Source of the DNA: JBMOPD01 sp049323615
GTDB taxonomy: Bacteria; Bacillota; Desulfotomaculia; Desulfotomaculales; Desulfocucumaceae
Length of the DNA: 64,000 nt
Direction: 5' to 3'
Assembly (NCBI GenBank): GCA_049323615.1
Contig: JBMOPD010000031.1
Span: 1-64,000 of the forward strand
Shown: positions 36,640 to 45,336 of the stretch, in pieces
Numbering within the stretch: position 1 is the stretch's first letter
How the letters are laid out: every line of letters begins with the position of its first letter
Notes under the pieces: model-generated
Seen by the model: the letters and a program-made list of their open reading frames with translations, nothing else
What the model was told of the DNA's origin: nothing
Database searches by the model: none
Position numbers and translations under genes: made by a program

Positions 36640-37263
36640 ATGAAAACCCCGCAAAGCGCTGAAGAGTTTATCGCCCAGCAGGTGAATATACTGAAGGAAA
36701 ACCCCACCTGCGCCAACGCCCAGAACAATATAGGCGTTTTCCTGATGCAGCAGGGAAGGTATGAAGAGGCCATAGAATTTTTTGAAGAGGCCATCGCCAA
36801 CAGCGGCCGCATGTTTGAGGCCTGCGTCAACCTGGGGTATATCTATTACAAGCTGGGGGACCTGGAAAAGGTGGTGGAGGCCAATAAAAAGGCGGTGGAA
36901 ATAGAGCCCAGGTATGCCCGCGGGTACGCCAACATCGGCTTCGCCTACCTGCAGCTGGCCAGGCCCGACGAGGCCGTCGGGGCCCTGGAGAAGGCCATCG
37001 AGCTGAACCCCGGCATGGCCCAGGCCTGGAGCAACCTGATCAACGCCTATATACAGAAGGATGATCTCGACAAGGCCGTGGAGACCGGGAAGAAACTGGT
37101 TGATTTTGCTCCCGAATTCGCCCTGGGACACAACAACCTGGCCTATGCCTACTTCCTGAAGGACGACTACGACAACGCCGTCAGGCACGTTGACCGGGCC
37201 GTGGAACTGGGCTTCGGGGTCCACCCGGAATTCCTAAAACAGCTGGAGCCCCACCGGAAATGA
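36640..37263 (+). CDS. TPR protein in the dsr region
   Basis: 207 residues, almost entirely tetratricopeptide repeats (five or six units, e.g. ACVNLGYIYYKLGDLEKVV, then RGYANIGFAYLQLARPDEAV), with no signal peptide or membrane segment, so a cytoplasmic scaffold. ATG 36640 follows GAAGGAGGG. The stop overlaps the next start (ATGA). Its partner is unknown; location suggests an assembly or maturation role for the sulfite reductase system, which is inference only. Confidence 0.8.
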   Translation: MKTPQSAEEFIAQQVNILKENPTCANAQNNIGVFLMQQGRYEEAIEFFEEAIANSGRMFEACVNLGYIYYKLGDLEKVVEANKKAVEIEPRYARGYANIGFAYLQLARPDEAVGALEKAIELNPGMAQAWSNLINAYIQKDDLDKAVETGKKLVDFAPEFALGHNNLAYAYFLKDDYDNAVRHVDRAVELGFGVHPEFLKQLEPHRK

Positions 37264-37910
37264 TGGCCATATTCAGGGACCTGTTCCGGGAATACGAACT
37301 GCTGGCGGCCGGGGCGGACCGGGCCTTTTTGGAGATGGAGAAGAATTACGGCCCGGACATGAAATGCGGGATCGGCTGTGCCGACTGCTGCCATTCGGTG
37401 TTCGGGCTTTTTTTGATTGAGTCCGTATATATAAACTATCACTTCCACAAGCTGGACAGGAAGGCCAGGCGGGAGGCGGCATCGAGGCTGGACAGGGCGG
37501 ACAGGGATTTGCTGGAGGTGGAGAAGAGGCTTCAGGCTTACGACCACGACCCAAGGCTGAAGTCCCTGGCCATGGCCAGGGAAAGGGTCAGGTGCCCGCT
37601 CCTCGGCAGCGACGATAAATGCGTTCTTTACGGCCACAGGCCCATCACCTGCCGGGTCTACGGCATCCCCACGGTAATCAACGGGGCGGTTCACGCCTGC
37701 TGGCAGGCGGGATTTAAAAAAGACCGGCCCTACCCGGCCTTTGACCTGGACGGGGCGTACCGGGAGCTTTACCGGCTGTCCGGAAGGCTCCTGGAAAGGT
37801 GCGGGCAAAGGGATGCGGAGAGGGCGTCCCTGCTGCTGTCGGTCTCCAAATCCATCAAGGCGCCTGTGGAAGAATTGATCAGCTTTATGGGGTCCTACGG
37901 CCCAAGGTAG
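37260..37910 (+). CDS. YkgJ-family cysteine cluster protein
   Basis: 216 residues. Two cysteine groups, MKCGIGCADCCHSVF and RVRCPLLGSDDKCVLYGHRPITC (given in parts: CPLLG, CVLYGHRP, TCRVYG), match the YkgJ/UPF0153 pattern, which probably binds an Fe-S cluster or zinc. The function of the family is not established. Translation is coupled to the TPR gene by the ATGA overlap. Members often occur near redox gene clusters. Confidence 0.8.
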   Translation: MMAIFRDLFREYELLAAGADRAFLEMEKNYGPDMKCGIGCADCCHSVFGLFLIESVYINYHFHKLDRKARREAASRLDRADRDLLEVEKRLQAYDHDPRLKSLAMARERVRCPLLGSDDKCVLYGHRPITCRVYGIPTVINGAVHACWQAGFKKDRPYPAFDLDGAYRELYRLSGRLLERCGQRDAERASLLLSVSKSIKAPVEELISFMGSYGPR

Positions 37911-37945
37911 GTTTGCCGGCAAAAAAAAGGCAGGAGAGAATGCCT

Positions 37946-39106
37946 TTAACATTCTGTCTCCTGTCTCCTGTATTCTGTCTCCTGACCCCCGCTTCCGGCC
38001 ATCATCCTTTCAAGTGCCTCCCTGGCTAACCGGCCTACGGAGGTTTTTTCCACCGCCCCGTTTTTGTATACCTTTGTCTCAGTGGCGTCATCCCTGAGGG
38101 CTGCCAGGTCTTTTTTCGCTTCCGCCATACCCAGCCTGCCGAACAGCAGGGCGGCGCAGCCCCGGGTTTCCGGGTCCGGGTCCCGCAGAAAGGGCAGCAG
38201 GCGGAAGGCTGCGCCCCGGACAAGGTCCGGCCGCGTTTGGGCAACCCTGGCTGCGGCCCTCAGGATTTGCGGCCGGTGATCCGGGTCTCCCAGGAAGGTA
38301 TACAGCGGGGGAATGTACCCGGCGAAGAGGTCGGGTGAGTTTCCGATGATTTCCCCGATGGCCTCGATTGAACCCCAGCTTGAAGCTCCGGGGGCGGCCA
38401 CCGAGTTTAACAGTTCCTGGAGGAGGTTGGAGATGGGCCCGGGATCCCTTCGGGCTATTACCGCTGATACTTTGCCCAGTATTTCCGCCGTCCTGGCGCG
38501 GACCAGGTGATCGCCCGAATAAAGCAGCCGCTGCAGGTGCCGGACGATCCGCCTGTCCTGCCCGGCGGCGCCCACCAGCCTGTCCACCCGGTATTCTTTT
38601 ACCAATTCCTCAACTTCTTTTTTGGTCAGGGATTTTTGTTCCGCCGGCCCGGCGGAAGGGGGCGGGGGTGGAACGGCTGCGGCCCGGGCCCGCTCCAGTT
38701 TTCTCTCTGCGCCCCGGCCGGTGGCGTCCCGGATATCCTGATGCAGCCTGATAAAGTAAAGGGCCCCGGATATTCTCCTGCCCTCGTAAGACCCGCCCGG
38801 AACAATCAAATGGCTGTCCAGGTCGTAATTTTCCACCAGCTTTTCCAGGTAGTCCTCTTCGGGAAACAGGTTCCAGGCCAGGTCCCAGTCCATGTCGCAC
38901 CCGAAAACAAGGGCTTCGATAAACGCTGCCCCCAGGTTATGTCCGGTCACGTCGAAGGCGTATACCGCCCCGCAGGAACAGGACCCCACCGGCATCTCAC
39001 CGGGCCTCCGGGTGGAGAGTTCCTGCGGCCTTTCTATGGGCATCCCGCAGAAGGGGCAGGCAGGCCTCTTCGTAAACTCCCTGCCGAAAGGTTCAATATT
39101 TTTCAT
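37946..39106 (-). CDS. HEAT-repeat protein (DVU0298-like)
   Basis: 386 residues. The N-terminus has a zinc-finger-like CPFCGMPIERPQ plus GSCSCGAVYAFDVTG; a conserved middle (FGCDMDWDLAWNLFPEEDYL) follows; the C-terminal half is HEAT-like helical repeats. I believe it belongs to a family conserved in sulfate reducers and named after Desulfovibrio DVU0298; function unknown. The last residues (QETEYRRQETEC) and the stop are encoded by a 7-bp tandem tract, so the C-terminal tail is probably recent. ATG 39106 opens MKNIEPFGREF. Confidence 0.7.
   Translation of the reverse strand: MKNIEPFGREFTKRPACPFCGMPIERPQELSTRRPGEMPVGSCSCGAVYAFDVTGHNLGAAFIEALVFGCDMDWDLAWNLFPEEDYLEKLVENYDLDSHLIVPGGSYEGRRISGALYFIRLHQDIRDATGRGAERKLERARAAAVPPPPPSAGPAEQKSLTKKEVEELVKEYRVDRLVGAAGQDRRIVRHLQRLLYSGDHLVRARTAEILGKVSAVIARRDPGPISNLLQELLNSVAAPGASSWGSIEAIGEIIGNSPDLFAGYIPPLYTFLGDPDHRPQILRAAARVAQTRPDLVRGAAFRLLPFLRDPDPETRGCAALLFGRLGMAEAKKDLAALRDDATETKVYKNGAVEKTSVGRLAREALERMMAGSGGQETEYRRQETEC
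37951..37985. repeat. Heptanucleotide tandem tract (5 units)
   Basis: ATTCTGT, CTCCTGT, CTCCTGT, ATTCTGT, CTCCTGA run without a break and overlap the 3' end of the HEAT-repeat gene. The same unit, reverse complemented, occurs at 56553. Confidence 0.8.
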
Positions 39107-39178
39107 AGGAGATCAGACATCTCCCCTTCGTCATCATTCTATTTAAATACTCATTCCGCGGTGGACTTTTGGGGCGCC

Positions 39179-39424
39179 TCAATCGTCGGGTCCGGGTATC
39201 TCCAGCGTTACACAGTCATTCCCCGAACTGCAGGACTTGGAGGTCACCTTGGGCTTGCTGGGGCCCTTGCCGGACTTCATCACGTAACTGGTCCGGCTGA
39301 TTACCCGCTCGAAGGACCCGGACCGGCACTTGGGGCACTCTATATCCACTTTTTCATCGTGCCTGACAAAGAGTTTTTCAAAAAGATGGCCGCACTCCAG
39401 GCAGCGAAATTCAAAGATAGGCAT
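39179..39424 (-). CDS. FmdB-family zinc-ribbon protein
   Basis: 81 residues. MPIFEFRCLECGHLFEKL and IECPKCRSGSFERVISRT form the single zinc ribbon (two CxxC) of the FmdB/putative regulatory protein family. A Lys/Ser-rich tail follows. ATG 39424 lies behind GGGGGAG; a longer reading would only add residues encoded by a tandem repeat. Role unknown; the pair with the HEAT gene is embedded in the dsr region. Confidence 0.8.
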   Translation of the reverse strand: MPIFEFRCLECGHLFEKLFVRHDEKVDIECPKCRSGSFERVISRTSYVMKSGKGPSKPKVTSKSCSSGNDCVTLEIPGPDD

Positions 39425-39942
39425 TTCTCTCTTCTCCCCCAAATTACATACTGAAAGGACTGGGGATTCCCGGTTTCCCGGCTCCCGACTCTTCACCTCC
39501 GCTATTATATCAACATTGGCTGACAACCGTCAAATACTGAACCCGGCAAGGTTTTTGCCACTAACCACCGGTGGACACGGCCTTAAAAAATAAATTATAA
39601 TTATAGGGTGTTGAAAGGTAAGTTTTTTTGTGTGATCTTACAAAAAAACTGGACGTCAAGAAGGATAAATTAAATGGGCAACGAATTAAGGTATAGGTGC
39701 ATACCGTTAAAATCATTACCGCACGACCCTGCCCCGGTCAAGTAAGGGGATATGGGGCGTAAGGTTTTTTTTCTGCCATTTAAAGTGCCCCTGTTTTTGC
39801 TATGGCAATTTTCGGGCGCCCTTTCGGGAGGCGCCACCGGCACCCGGCGGGGGTTATGGTTGGCGGTCCGTATGTGAGGAGAGGAGTTCTGAGGGCCGTC
39901 AACTAGGTGAATATATATTTATAGATTAAGGAGGTGAGCTGC
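39425..39942. other. Intergenic region before the second ferredoxin
   Basis: No gene is supported. It holds a heptamer tract at 39464-39498 (GGATTCC, CGGTTTC, CCGGCTC, CCGACTC, TTCACCT) just upstream of the FmdB gene, and an exact 11-bp AT-rich inverted repeat (39621-39631 with 39640-39650, AGTTTTTTTGT and complement). GAATATATATTTATAG before the ferredoxin could contain its -10 region. Confidence 0.55.
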
Positions 39943-40131
39943 GTGTATCTGGTTGAAGTTGATCGTGATAAGTGTGAGGGTTGCGGTGAATGCGCGGAAA
40001 ACTGCCCCGGTTCCGTACTGGGCATGGTGGACGGCAAGGCCGAGGTAACCGGCAGCCTGGACGACTGCCTCGGCTGTGAAACCTGCACTTCCGTCTGCCC
40101 CAGCGGCGCAGTAACTTTACAGGAAACGTAA
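39943..40131 (+). CDS. Small 2[4Fe-4S] ferredoxin (dsrM-proximal)
   Basis: 62 residues with CEGCGECAENCP and CLGCETCTSVCP, a paralogue of the ferredoxin at 33067. GTG 39943 lies five bases after AAGGAGGTGA and gives an N-terminus that aligns with the paralogue (MYLVEVDRDKC against MYRVTVNRDTC). dsrM follows after 33 bp, so cotranscription is likely. It may connect DsrMK or other donors with cytoplasmic electron flow; inference. Confidence 0.9.
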   Translation: MYLVEVDRDKCEGCGECAENCPGSVLGMVDGKAEVTGSLDDCLGCETCTSVCPSGAVTLQET

Positions 40132-40164
40132 TATTATCTTGCAGCGCCCCAAGGAGGTGTTAGC

Positions 40165-40977
40165 GTGACCTATTTTGTACTCCAGATACTGCCCTACATC
40201 ACCATTGTGATTTTTACTTTCGGGCTGCTGTACAGGCTGGGCCGTTGGGCCGGGGCCAGGATTGTGCATAACATCACCCTGTCGCCATTTCCTCAAAACA
40301 ATACCCAGGCTCTTACCATTGTCGGTACAGAAGTAATTTTTTTCCGCAGCCTTTTCAGTTCCGACCGGGCACTGTGGCTGGGGTCCTGGCTGATGCACAT
40401 CGCCCTGTTCAACGTGATCGGGGGCCATCTGGTAGGCATCTATTTCCTGGGCAAGCAATTTATCTACATCGGCATGTCAGAGAACCTCAGCGAGCAGATG
40501 TCCGCCCTGCTGGGCACCACCTTCGGACTGATCATGTTTGCCGGCCTCCTGTACCTGCTGTACAGGCGCTTCGCCATCCCCAAGGTGAGGGAGGTTTCGT
40601 TCGCCAGCGATTACCTGCACCTTGTACTTTTGCTTACTATCGTTGTCATCGGCAATATAATGCGCCTGTGGGAGCACGATTTCGGCATCACCTACGCGCC
40701 GGTGAAAGACTACGTCACCCACCTGGTGATGCTCAAGCCCGTGCCTGCGGGCCACGAGGTCTTTACCAGGCCGTTTTTCATGCTGCACCTGTTGTTTGTG
40801 CAGATTCTGCTGATGATTTTCCCGTTCAGCAAGCTGATGCACGTACTGGGAATGTTTGCCGAGCGCTGGATTATAAACCGCCCGTACAGGGACCCAGCCC
40901 CCGGGCTGCCCAACATTGACATTGCCGCGGCGCGCAAGGCCGGACTGGGCCTGCCTTCCGGCGAAGGGGAGGTGTGA
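40165..40977 (+). CDS. dsrM: DsrM, membrane cytochrome b subunit
   Basis: 270 residues with about five or six transmembrane segments and the NarI-like haem-b fold; conserved histidines are seen (WLMHIALFNVIGGH, DYLHLVLLLT, FMLHLLFVQ). DsrM takes electrons from menaquinol and passes them to DsrK. GTG 40165 follows AAGGAGGTG. As in other Gram-positive sulfate reducers, only dsrM and dsrK are present, without dsrJOP. Confidence 0.92.
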   Translation: MTYFVLQILPYITIVIFTFGLLYRLGRWAGARIVHNITLSPFPQNNTQALTIVGTEVIFFRSLFSSDRALWLGSWLMHIALFNVIGGHLVGIYFLGKQFIYIGMSENLSEQMSALLGTTFGLIMFAGLLYLLYRRFAIPKVREVSFASDYLHLVLLLTIVVIGNIMRLWEHDFGITYAPVKDYVTHLVMLKPVPAGHEVFTRPFFMLHLLFVQILLMIFPFSKLMHVLGMFAERWIINRPYRDPAPGLPNIDIAAARKAGLGLPSGEGEV

Positions 40978-40981
40978 GTAA

Positions 40982-42364
40982 ATGCCTAAATACAAGGATA
41001 TGGTGCAGCCCATCAGGGCCACTGATGAGGAAATGAGAAAGATTCACATCGATCCCACGCCCGATGACCAGAAGTGCGAGAAGGCCCTTCAGTACCTTGA
41101 CGAAATGCGCAAGAAGTTCAGGTCCTTTGTAATGGCCATGGAGTCCTGCGTCAAGTGCGGGGCCTGCGCCGAAAACTGCCACACTTACCTGGGCACCAAG
41201 GACCCCAACAACATCCCCACCAACCGGGCCGAGCTGATCCGCAAGATTTACAAGCGGTACTTCACCCTGGAGGGGCGCTGGTTCGGCAAGCTGGTGGGCG
41301 CCGAGGACATCAGCCTGGATGTTATCGAGCAGTGGTATTCGTATTTCTACCAGTGCAGCGAGTGCCGCCGCTGCGCCAGGGCCTGCCCCTTCGGCATCGA
41401 CACCTGCGAGGTGACCTTTGTGGGGCGGCAGATACTGCACTGGCTGGGGATCGTTCCCAAGCTGCACGCCAGCGTGGGCGCGGCCATGGAAAGGACCGGC
41501 AACCACACCGGCCTGCCCAAGCCGGGCATTACGGACACCCTGGAGTTCCTGTCCGAGGAGATAATGGACGAATTCGGCGTGGACGCCCCCTTTCCGGTTG
41601 ACAAAGAGGGCGCCGACATCATGTACATCCCCTCCTCGGCGGACTTCCTGCAGAACGCCTATACATTGATGGGGGCGGCGATGTTCTTCACCTACATCGG
41701 GGCCAACTGGACCATCCCCAGCACGGTGACCGAGGCCGGGAACTTCGGCCTGCTGTTCGACCAGCGGTTCACCCAGCGCCACAACGTGATGCGGCTCCTG
41801 GACGCGGCCCAGAAGCTGGGCGTCAAGAAGATCGTCTGGGGCGAGTGCGGCCACGGCTGGCGCGCGGCCAAGATGTACATCCCGACCCTGGCGGACCGGC
41901 CGGTGCGGTGGCCCATAACCCACCTGCACGACGAGGTGGCCTACTACATCAGGACCAACCAGCTCAAGCTGGACCCCACCAGGAACGACCGGCCGGTAAC
42001 CCTGCACGACCCGTGCAACTACGCCCGGGCCTGCGGGCTGGTGGAAAACCTGCGCACGGTGATCAAGGCCAGCGTGGCCGACTTCAGGGAAATGACCCCC
42101 AACCGCGAGTGGACCTTCTGCTGCGGCGGCGGTTCGGCAATACTGTTTGACGACCCGGAAATGTACCAGCGGCGCATCCAGCTGTCCGCCAAGAAGGCCG
42201 AACTGGTCAGGGCCACCGGCGTGGGCGCCAACGGCGACGGGATACTCTGCGCTCCCTGCTCAATCTGCAAGGCGCAGCTTTATCCCATGGTGGAAGAGCA
42301 CAAGCTTGGCGTTGAGGTAAAAGGCCTGATTGACCTGCTGGGCAAGGCCCTGGTATGGAAGTAG
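40982..42364 (+). CDS. dsrK: DsrK, HdrD-like iron-sulfur subunit
   Basis: 460 residues. Two 4Fe-4S motifs (CVKCGACAENCHTYLG and CSECRRCARACPFG) are followed by two CCG-type domains: ECGHGWRA and LHDPCNYARACGL, then FCCGGGSAILFD, which bind the special cluster used for disulfide or trisulfide reduction. DsrK reduces the DsrC trisulfide with electrons from DsrM. The gene starts 4 bp after dsrM. Confidence 0.95.
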   Translation: MPKYKDMVQPIRATDEEMRKIHIDPTPDDQKCEKALQYLDEMRKKFRSFVMAMESCVKCGACAENCHTYLGTKDPNNIPTNRAELIRKIYKRYFTLEGRWFGKLVGAEDISLDVIEQWYSYFYQCSECRRCARACPFGIDTCEVTFVGRQILHWLGIVPKLHASVGAAMERTGNHTGLPKPGITDTLEFLSEEIMDEFGVDAPFPVDKEGADIMYIPSSADFLQNAYTLMGAAMFFTYIGANWTIPSTVTEAGNFGLLFDQRFTQRHNVMRLLDAAQKLGVKKIVWGECGHGWRAAKMYIPTLADRPVRWPITHLHDEVAYYIRTNQLKLDPTRNDRPVTLHDPCNYARACGLVENLRTVIKASVADFREMTPNREWTFCCGGGSAILFDDPEMYQRRIQLSAKKAELVRATGVGANGDGILCAPCSICKAQLYPMVEEHKLGVEVKGLIDLLGKALVWK

Positions 42365-42567
42365 GGTGTAATTGTTGGTAAAAACTTTATTTCAAAGTCC
42401 CGGTGATTGACGAAGCAGCTTGTCAATGGTATCCTTGTTACTGGGGGGGACATGCAACGGGTACTGGTAGGGGTGCCGGCGGAAATTGGCGTGTTCACTC
42501 TTGTAATATAAAAAAGGCGAATAAAATCATCGCCAATATAATCTTTTAGTGGAGGTGCTTTATCAGG

Positions 42568-42885
42568 ATGGCATCCATCAATGTCAACGGGGTGGAGATC
42601 GAAATCGACGAGGACGGTTTCATTGTTGACCCTGAGCAGTGGAACGAAGACGTGGCCAAGTATTTTGCCGGTGTTGAAGGCATCACTGACCTGACGGACG
42701 ATCACTGGAAAGTGATCCATTACCTGCGTGACTATTACAAGCAGTTCCAGATTGCTCCCATGATCCGCAAACTGTGCAAAGAAACCGGCTGCAGCCTGAA
42801 GTATATCTATGAACTGTTCCCCACCGGCCCCGCCAAGGGCGCCTGCAAACTGGCCGGCCTGCCCAAACCCACCGGCTGCGTGTAA
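42568..42885 (+). CDS. dsrC: DsrC, sulfur carrier co-substrate of DsrAB
   Basis: 105 residues. DsrC forms a trisulfide with sulfur from sulfite during DsrAB catalysis. Both functional cysteines of the C-terminal arm are present, Cys93 (KGACKLAG) and the penultimate Cys104 (TGCV), separating it from TusE-like proteins with only one. ATG 42568 is behind GGAGGTGC. It lies 203 bp after dsrK, so it may have its own promoter, in keeping with its usually high expression. Confidence 0.97.
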   Translation: MASINVNGVEIEIDEDGFIVDPEQWNEDVAKYFAGVEGITDLTDDHWKVIHYLRDYYKQFQIAPMIRKLCKETGCSLKYIYELFPTGPAKGACKLAGLPKPTGCV

Positions 42886-42940
42886 GATTTAAGCGTAAGG
42901 CTGGATTTTTAGATAAAGAACCCTACAGTTACGCATTCTC

Positions 42941-42998
42941 AGGCACAGGTGAGCTGTCCGGCGGCTATGCCGCCGGATGGCTGTAAAGCATTGTGCCT
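42941..42998 (+). terminator. Large hairpin after dsrC
   Basis: An outer stem AGGCACA (42941-42947) with TGTGCCT (42992-42998) encloses a perfect 9-bp inner stem (42957-42965 with 42969-42977, loop TAT). ATTATTTTT follows. It is a probable terminator of dsrC, or an attenuator, since the amidase gene starts only 27 bp later. Confidence 0.55.
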
Positions 42999-43024
42999 AT
43001 TATTTTTCTAAGGGGGCGTTAAAA

Positions 43025-44464
43025 ATGAACAACAAGATAAGCAAAATACCGCGCGTTGTGGTGGGCGCCCCCTGCGGCAGGTCGGGAAAAACCACGGTCA
43101 CCCTGGGGCTGCTGGCCGCTTTAAAGAACAGGGGCCTGGCGGTCCAGCCCTTTAAAAAGGGTCCGGACTTCATAGATCCCAGCTGGATGACCACGGTCAC
43201 AGGCAGGCCCTGCCGCAACCTGGACGGGTTCATGATGACCAGGGAAGGAATAATTGACTCATTCTTTAAAAATACCGCCGACGCCGACATGGGTGTGGTG
43301 GAAGGGGCCATGGGGCTCTTTGACGGTGTGGACATTGAAGGCAGCGGCAGCACCGCGGAAATAGCCAAAGCCATCGCGGCGCCGGTCATCCTGGTGGTGG
43401 ACACCACCAGGATGACCAGGAGCGTGGCCCCCCTGGTCCGCGGGTTTATGCATTTCGATCCCGGGCTGACTGTGGCCGGGGTCATTCTCAACAAGGTGGC
43501 CAGGCCAAGGCATGAAAACATGCTCAGGGAGGCCCTGGAGCGGTACTGCGGCATCCCGGTGCTGGGGGTAATCCCCAAGGGCCGGCAGTTTATTATTCCC
43601 GACCGGCACCTGGGGCTTGTTCCGGCCGCCGAGAGGGACGATCTGCCGGCCTCGGTGGACGAGATCGGCCGGGCCGCCATCCGGTTTTTCGACCTGGACA
43701 GGATTATTGAGGTGGCCGGGTCCGCGCCGCCGGTGGCGGTAAACGGGCGCCGGCATCCGGCCGGGCCCGTTGAGCCGGCCGTTGAAGGGAAAAAGCCCGT
43801 AATCGGCGTCTTCAGGGACAGGGCCTTTACCTTTTATTACCCGGAAAACATTGAAGCCCTGGCCGCCGCGGGGGCCCGGCTGCTGGAGGTGGACGCCCTC
43901 AGCCAGCCCGGGCTGCCGGATATTGACGCCCTCTATATCGGCGGCGGGTTCCCCGAGGTGTTCGCCGCCGAACTGGAAGCCAATGAGGGTTTAAGGCGGT
44001 CGGTAAAGGAAAGGGTCGAGGCTGGGCTGCCGGTGTACGCAGAGTGCGGGGGGCTGATGTACCTGGCCCGCAACCTGGTCTGGAAAGGCAGGTCCTACCG
44101 GATGTCGGGCTGCCTGCCCTTTGACGTGGTGATGTCGGACCGCCCCCAGGGGCACGGATACGAAATGGTCGAGGTGGACCTTGAAAACCCGTTTTTCCCC
44201 CGGGGTACGGTGATTAAGGGACATGAATTCCACCATTCCAGGGTGGAAAATATTGATGAGAAAGAGGTTTCCTTTGCCTTCCGGGTAACCCGGGGCTGGG
44301 GTATTGACGGCAGCAGGGACGGGGTGGTATACAAAAATGTACTGGCCTGCTATAACCACCTGCACGCCCTGGCGGCCCCCGGCTGGGCCGGGGCGGTGGT
44401 GAAAAGGGCACTGGAATTCAGGGCGCGGAGGAATTCAGAATTCAGAATCCAGAATCCAGAATAA
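43025..44464 (+). CDS. dsrN: CbiA-type amidase, probably DsrN (siroheme amidation)
   Basis: 479 residues. An N-terminal P-loop (GAPCGRSGKTTVTLGL), a middle EGAMGLFDGVD, and a C-terminal class I glutamine amidotransferase-like domain with the nucleophile in YAECGGLMYL define cobyrinate a,c-diamide synthases. In dsr clusters homologues, named DsrN, are thought to amidate siroheme for DsrAB. The position next to dsrC favours that role over cobalamin synthesis, though the mta system also needs corrinoid. The last ten residues (NSEFRIQNPE) are encoded by a heptamer tract. ATG 43025 follows AAGGGGG. Confidence 0.8.
   Translation: MNNKISKIPRVVVGAPCGRSGKTTVTLGLLAALKNRGLAVQPFKKGPDFIDPSWMTTVTGRPCRNLDGFMMTREGIIDSFFKNTADADMGVVEGAMGLFDGVDIEGSGSTAEIAKAIAAPVILVVDTTRMTRSVAPLVRGFMHFDPGLTVAGVILNKVARPRHENMLREALERYCGIPVLGVIPKGRQFIIPDRHLGLVPAAERDDLPASVDEIGRAAIRFFDLDRIIEVAGSAPPVAVNGRRHPAGPVEPAVEGKKPVIGVFRDRAFTFYYPENIEALAAAGARLLEVDALSQPGLPDIDALYIGGGFPEVFAAELEANEGLRRSVKERVEAGLPVYAECGGLMYLARNLVWKGRSYRMSGCLPFDVVMSDRPQGHGYEMVEVDLENPFFPRGTVIKGHEFHHSRVENIDEKEVSFAFRVTRGWGIDGSRDGVVYKNVLACYNHLHALAAPGWAGAVVKRALEFRARRNSEFRIQNPE
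44431..44458. repeat. Heptanucleotide tandem tract (4 exact units)
   Basis: GAATTCA, GAATTCA, GAATCCA, GAATCCA, then GAATAAG containing the stop codon of the preceding gene, and weaker copies to about 44472. The tract extends the reading frame of the amidase. Confidence 0.8.
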
Positions 44465-44508
44465 GAATACAGAAAGCCAAAAAGAATGCCTTTTTTCGGG
44501 TTCTACCG

Positions 44509-44542
44509 GGCCGTTTACCTTTATAGGGTGGGCGGCTTTTTT
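44509..44542 (+). terminator. Terminator before sleB
   Basis: GGCCGTTTACC (44509-44519) pairs with GGGTGGGCGGC (44526-44536) with some G-U pairs, followed by TTTTTT. Confidence 0.6.
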
Positions 44543-44603
44543 CTTGCATACTTATCCCCCCTTCAAGGCAAAATATACTCCAAATTCAGGTGTTGAAGGG
44601 GGG

Positions 44604-45326
44604 ATGTTTTTGGCTTTCGATAATAACATTAAAAGGGCGGCCCCCTTTATTCTGGCGGCCCTGCTGGTGGTGGGCCTGGTGGTCTGGCGGGGAGCCGGCG
44701 CCTTCGGGCAGGACCGGAATCTTTACTGGGGCAGCAGCGGGCCTGATGTAACGAAGGTGCAGGCGCAGCTGAACAGGTGGGGATATTACACCGGCCCCAT
44801 TGACGGTTATTATTCGGGGAAGACATTCCAGGCGGTACAGGAATTCCAGAGGAAAAACGGGCTGATTGTAGACGGAGTGGTGGGTCCCCAGACCTGGGCG
44901 GCCCTGGGTCTTCCCACGGCCAGGCAGGCCGGTACCGCTGCGGCGTCAGCGGGGGTTTCCAGGGGGGTGTCCGACAGGAGCAACGTGTACCTGCTGGCCC
45001 GGGTTATCGAGGGAGAGGCGGCGGATGAACCTTATCTGGGCAAAGTGGCCGTGGGGGCGGTGATAGTGAACAGGACCCGGAGCGGGGTTTTTCCCAGTTC
45101 CCTGGCCGGGGTGATTTTCCAGCCCCATGCCTTTGAGTCCGTAACCAACGGGCAGTACACCAGGCCCGTTTCCCCGGAGTCCCTGCGGGCCGCCCAGGAA
45201 GCGTTAAGCGGCTGGGACCCCACCGGGGGGGCGCTGTTTTTCTGGAACCCCTACAAGCCGGTTAATCCCTGGATCTGGTCAAGGCAATTGGTAACTCAAA
45301 TCGGACGGCATGTTTTTGCCCGGTAA
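44604..45326 (+). CDS. sleB: Spore cortex-lytic enzyme SleB
   Basis: 240 residues. A signal or anchor segment (about 12-33) is followed by a peptidoglycan-binding domain 1 (SSGPDVTKVQAQLNRWGYY, then FQRKNGLIVDGVVGPQTW) and a hydrolase_2 domain (ARVIEGEAADEPYLGKVAVG) with the catalytic Glu. SleB is a lytic transglycosylase that degrades spore cortex in germination. The ATG at 44604 touches its GGGGGG; the TTG at 44610, six bases from it, may be the real start. ypeB overlaps functionally and follows 10 bp later. Confidence 0.92.
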   Translation: MFLAFDNNIKRAAPFILAALLVVGLVVWRGAGAFGQDRNLYWGSSGPDVTKVQAQLNRWGYYTGPIDGYYSGKTFQAVQEFQRKNGLIVDGVVGPQTWAALGLPTARQAGTAAASAGVSRGVSDRSNVYLLARVIEGEAADEPYLGKVAVGAVIVNRTRSGVFPSSLAGVIFQPHAFESVTNGQYTRPVSPESLRAAQEALSGWDPTGGALFFWNPYKPVNPWIWSRQLVTQIGRHVFAR

Positions 45327-45336
45327 GGAGTGGTGG

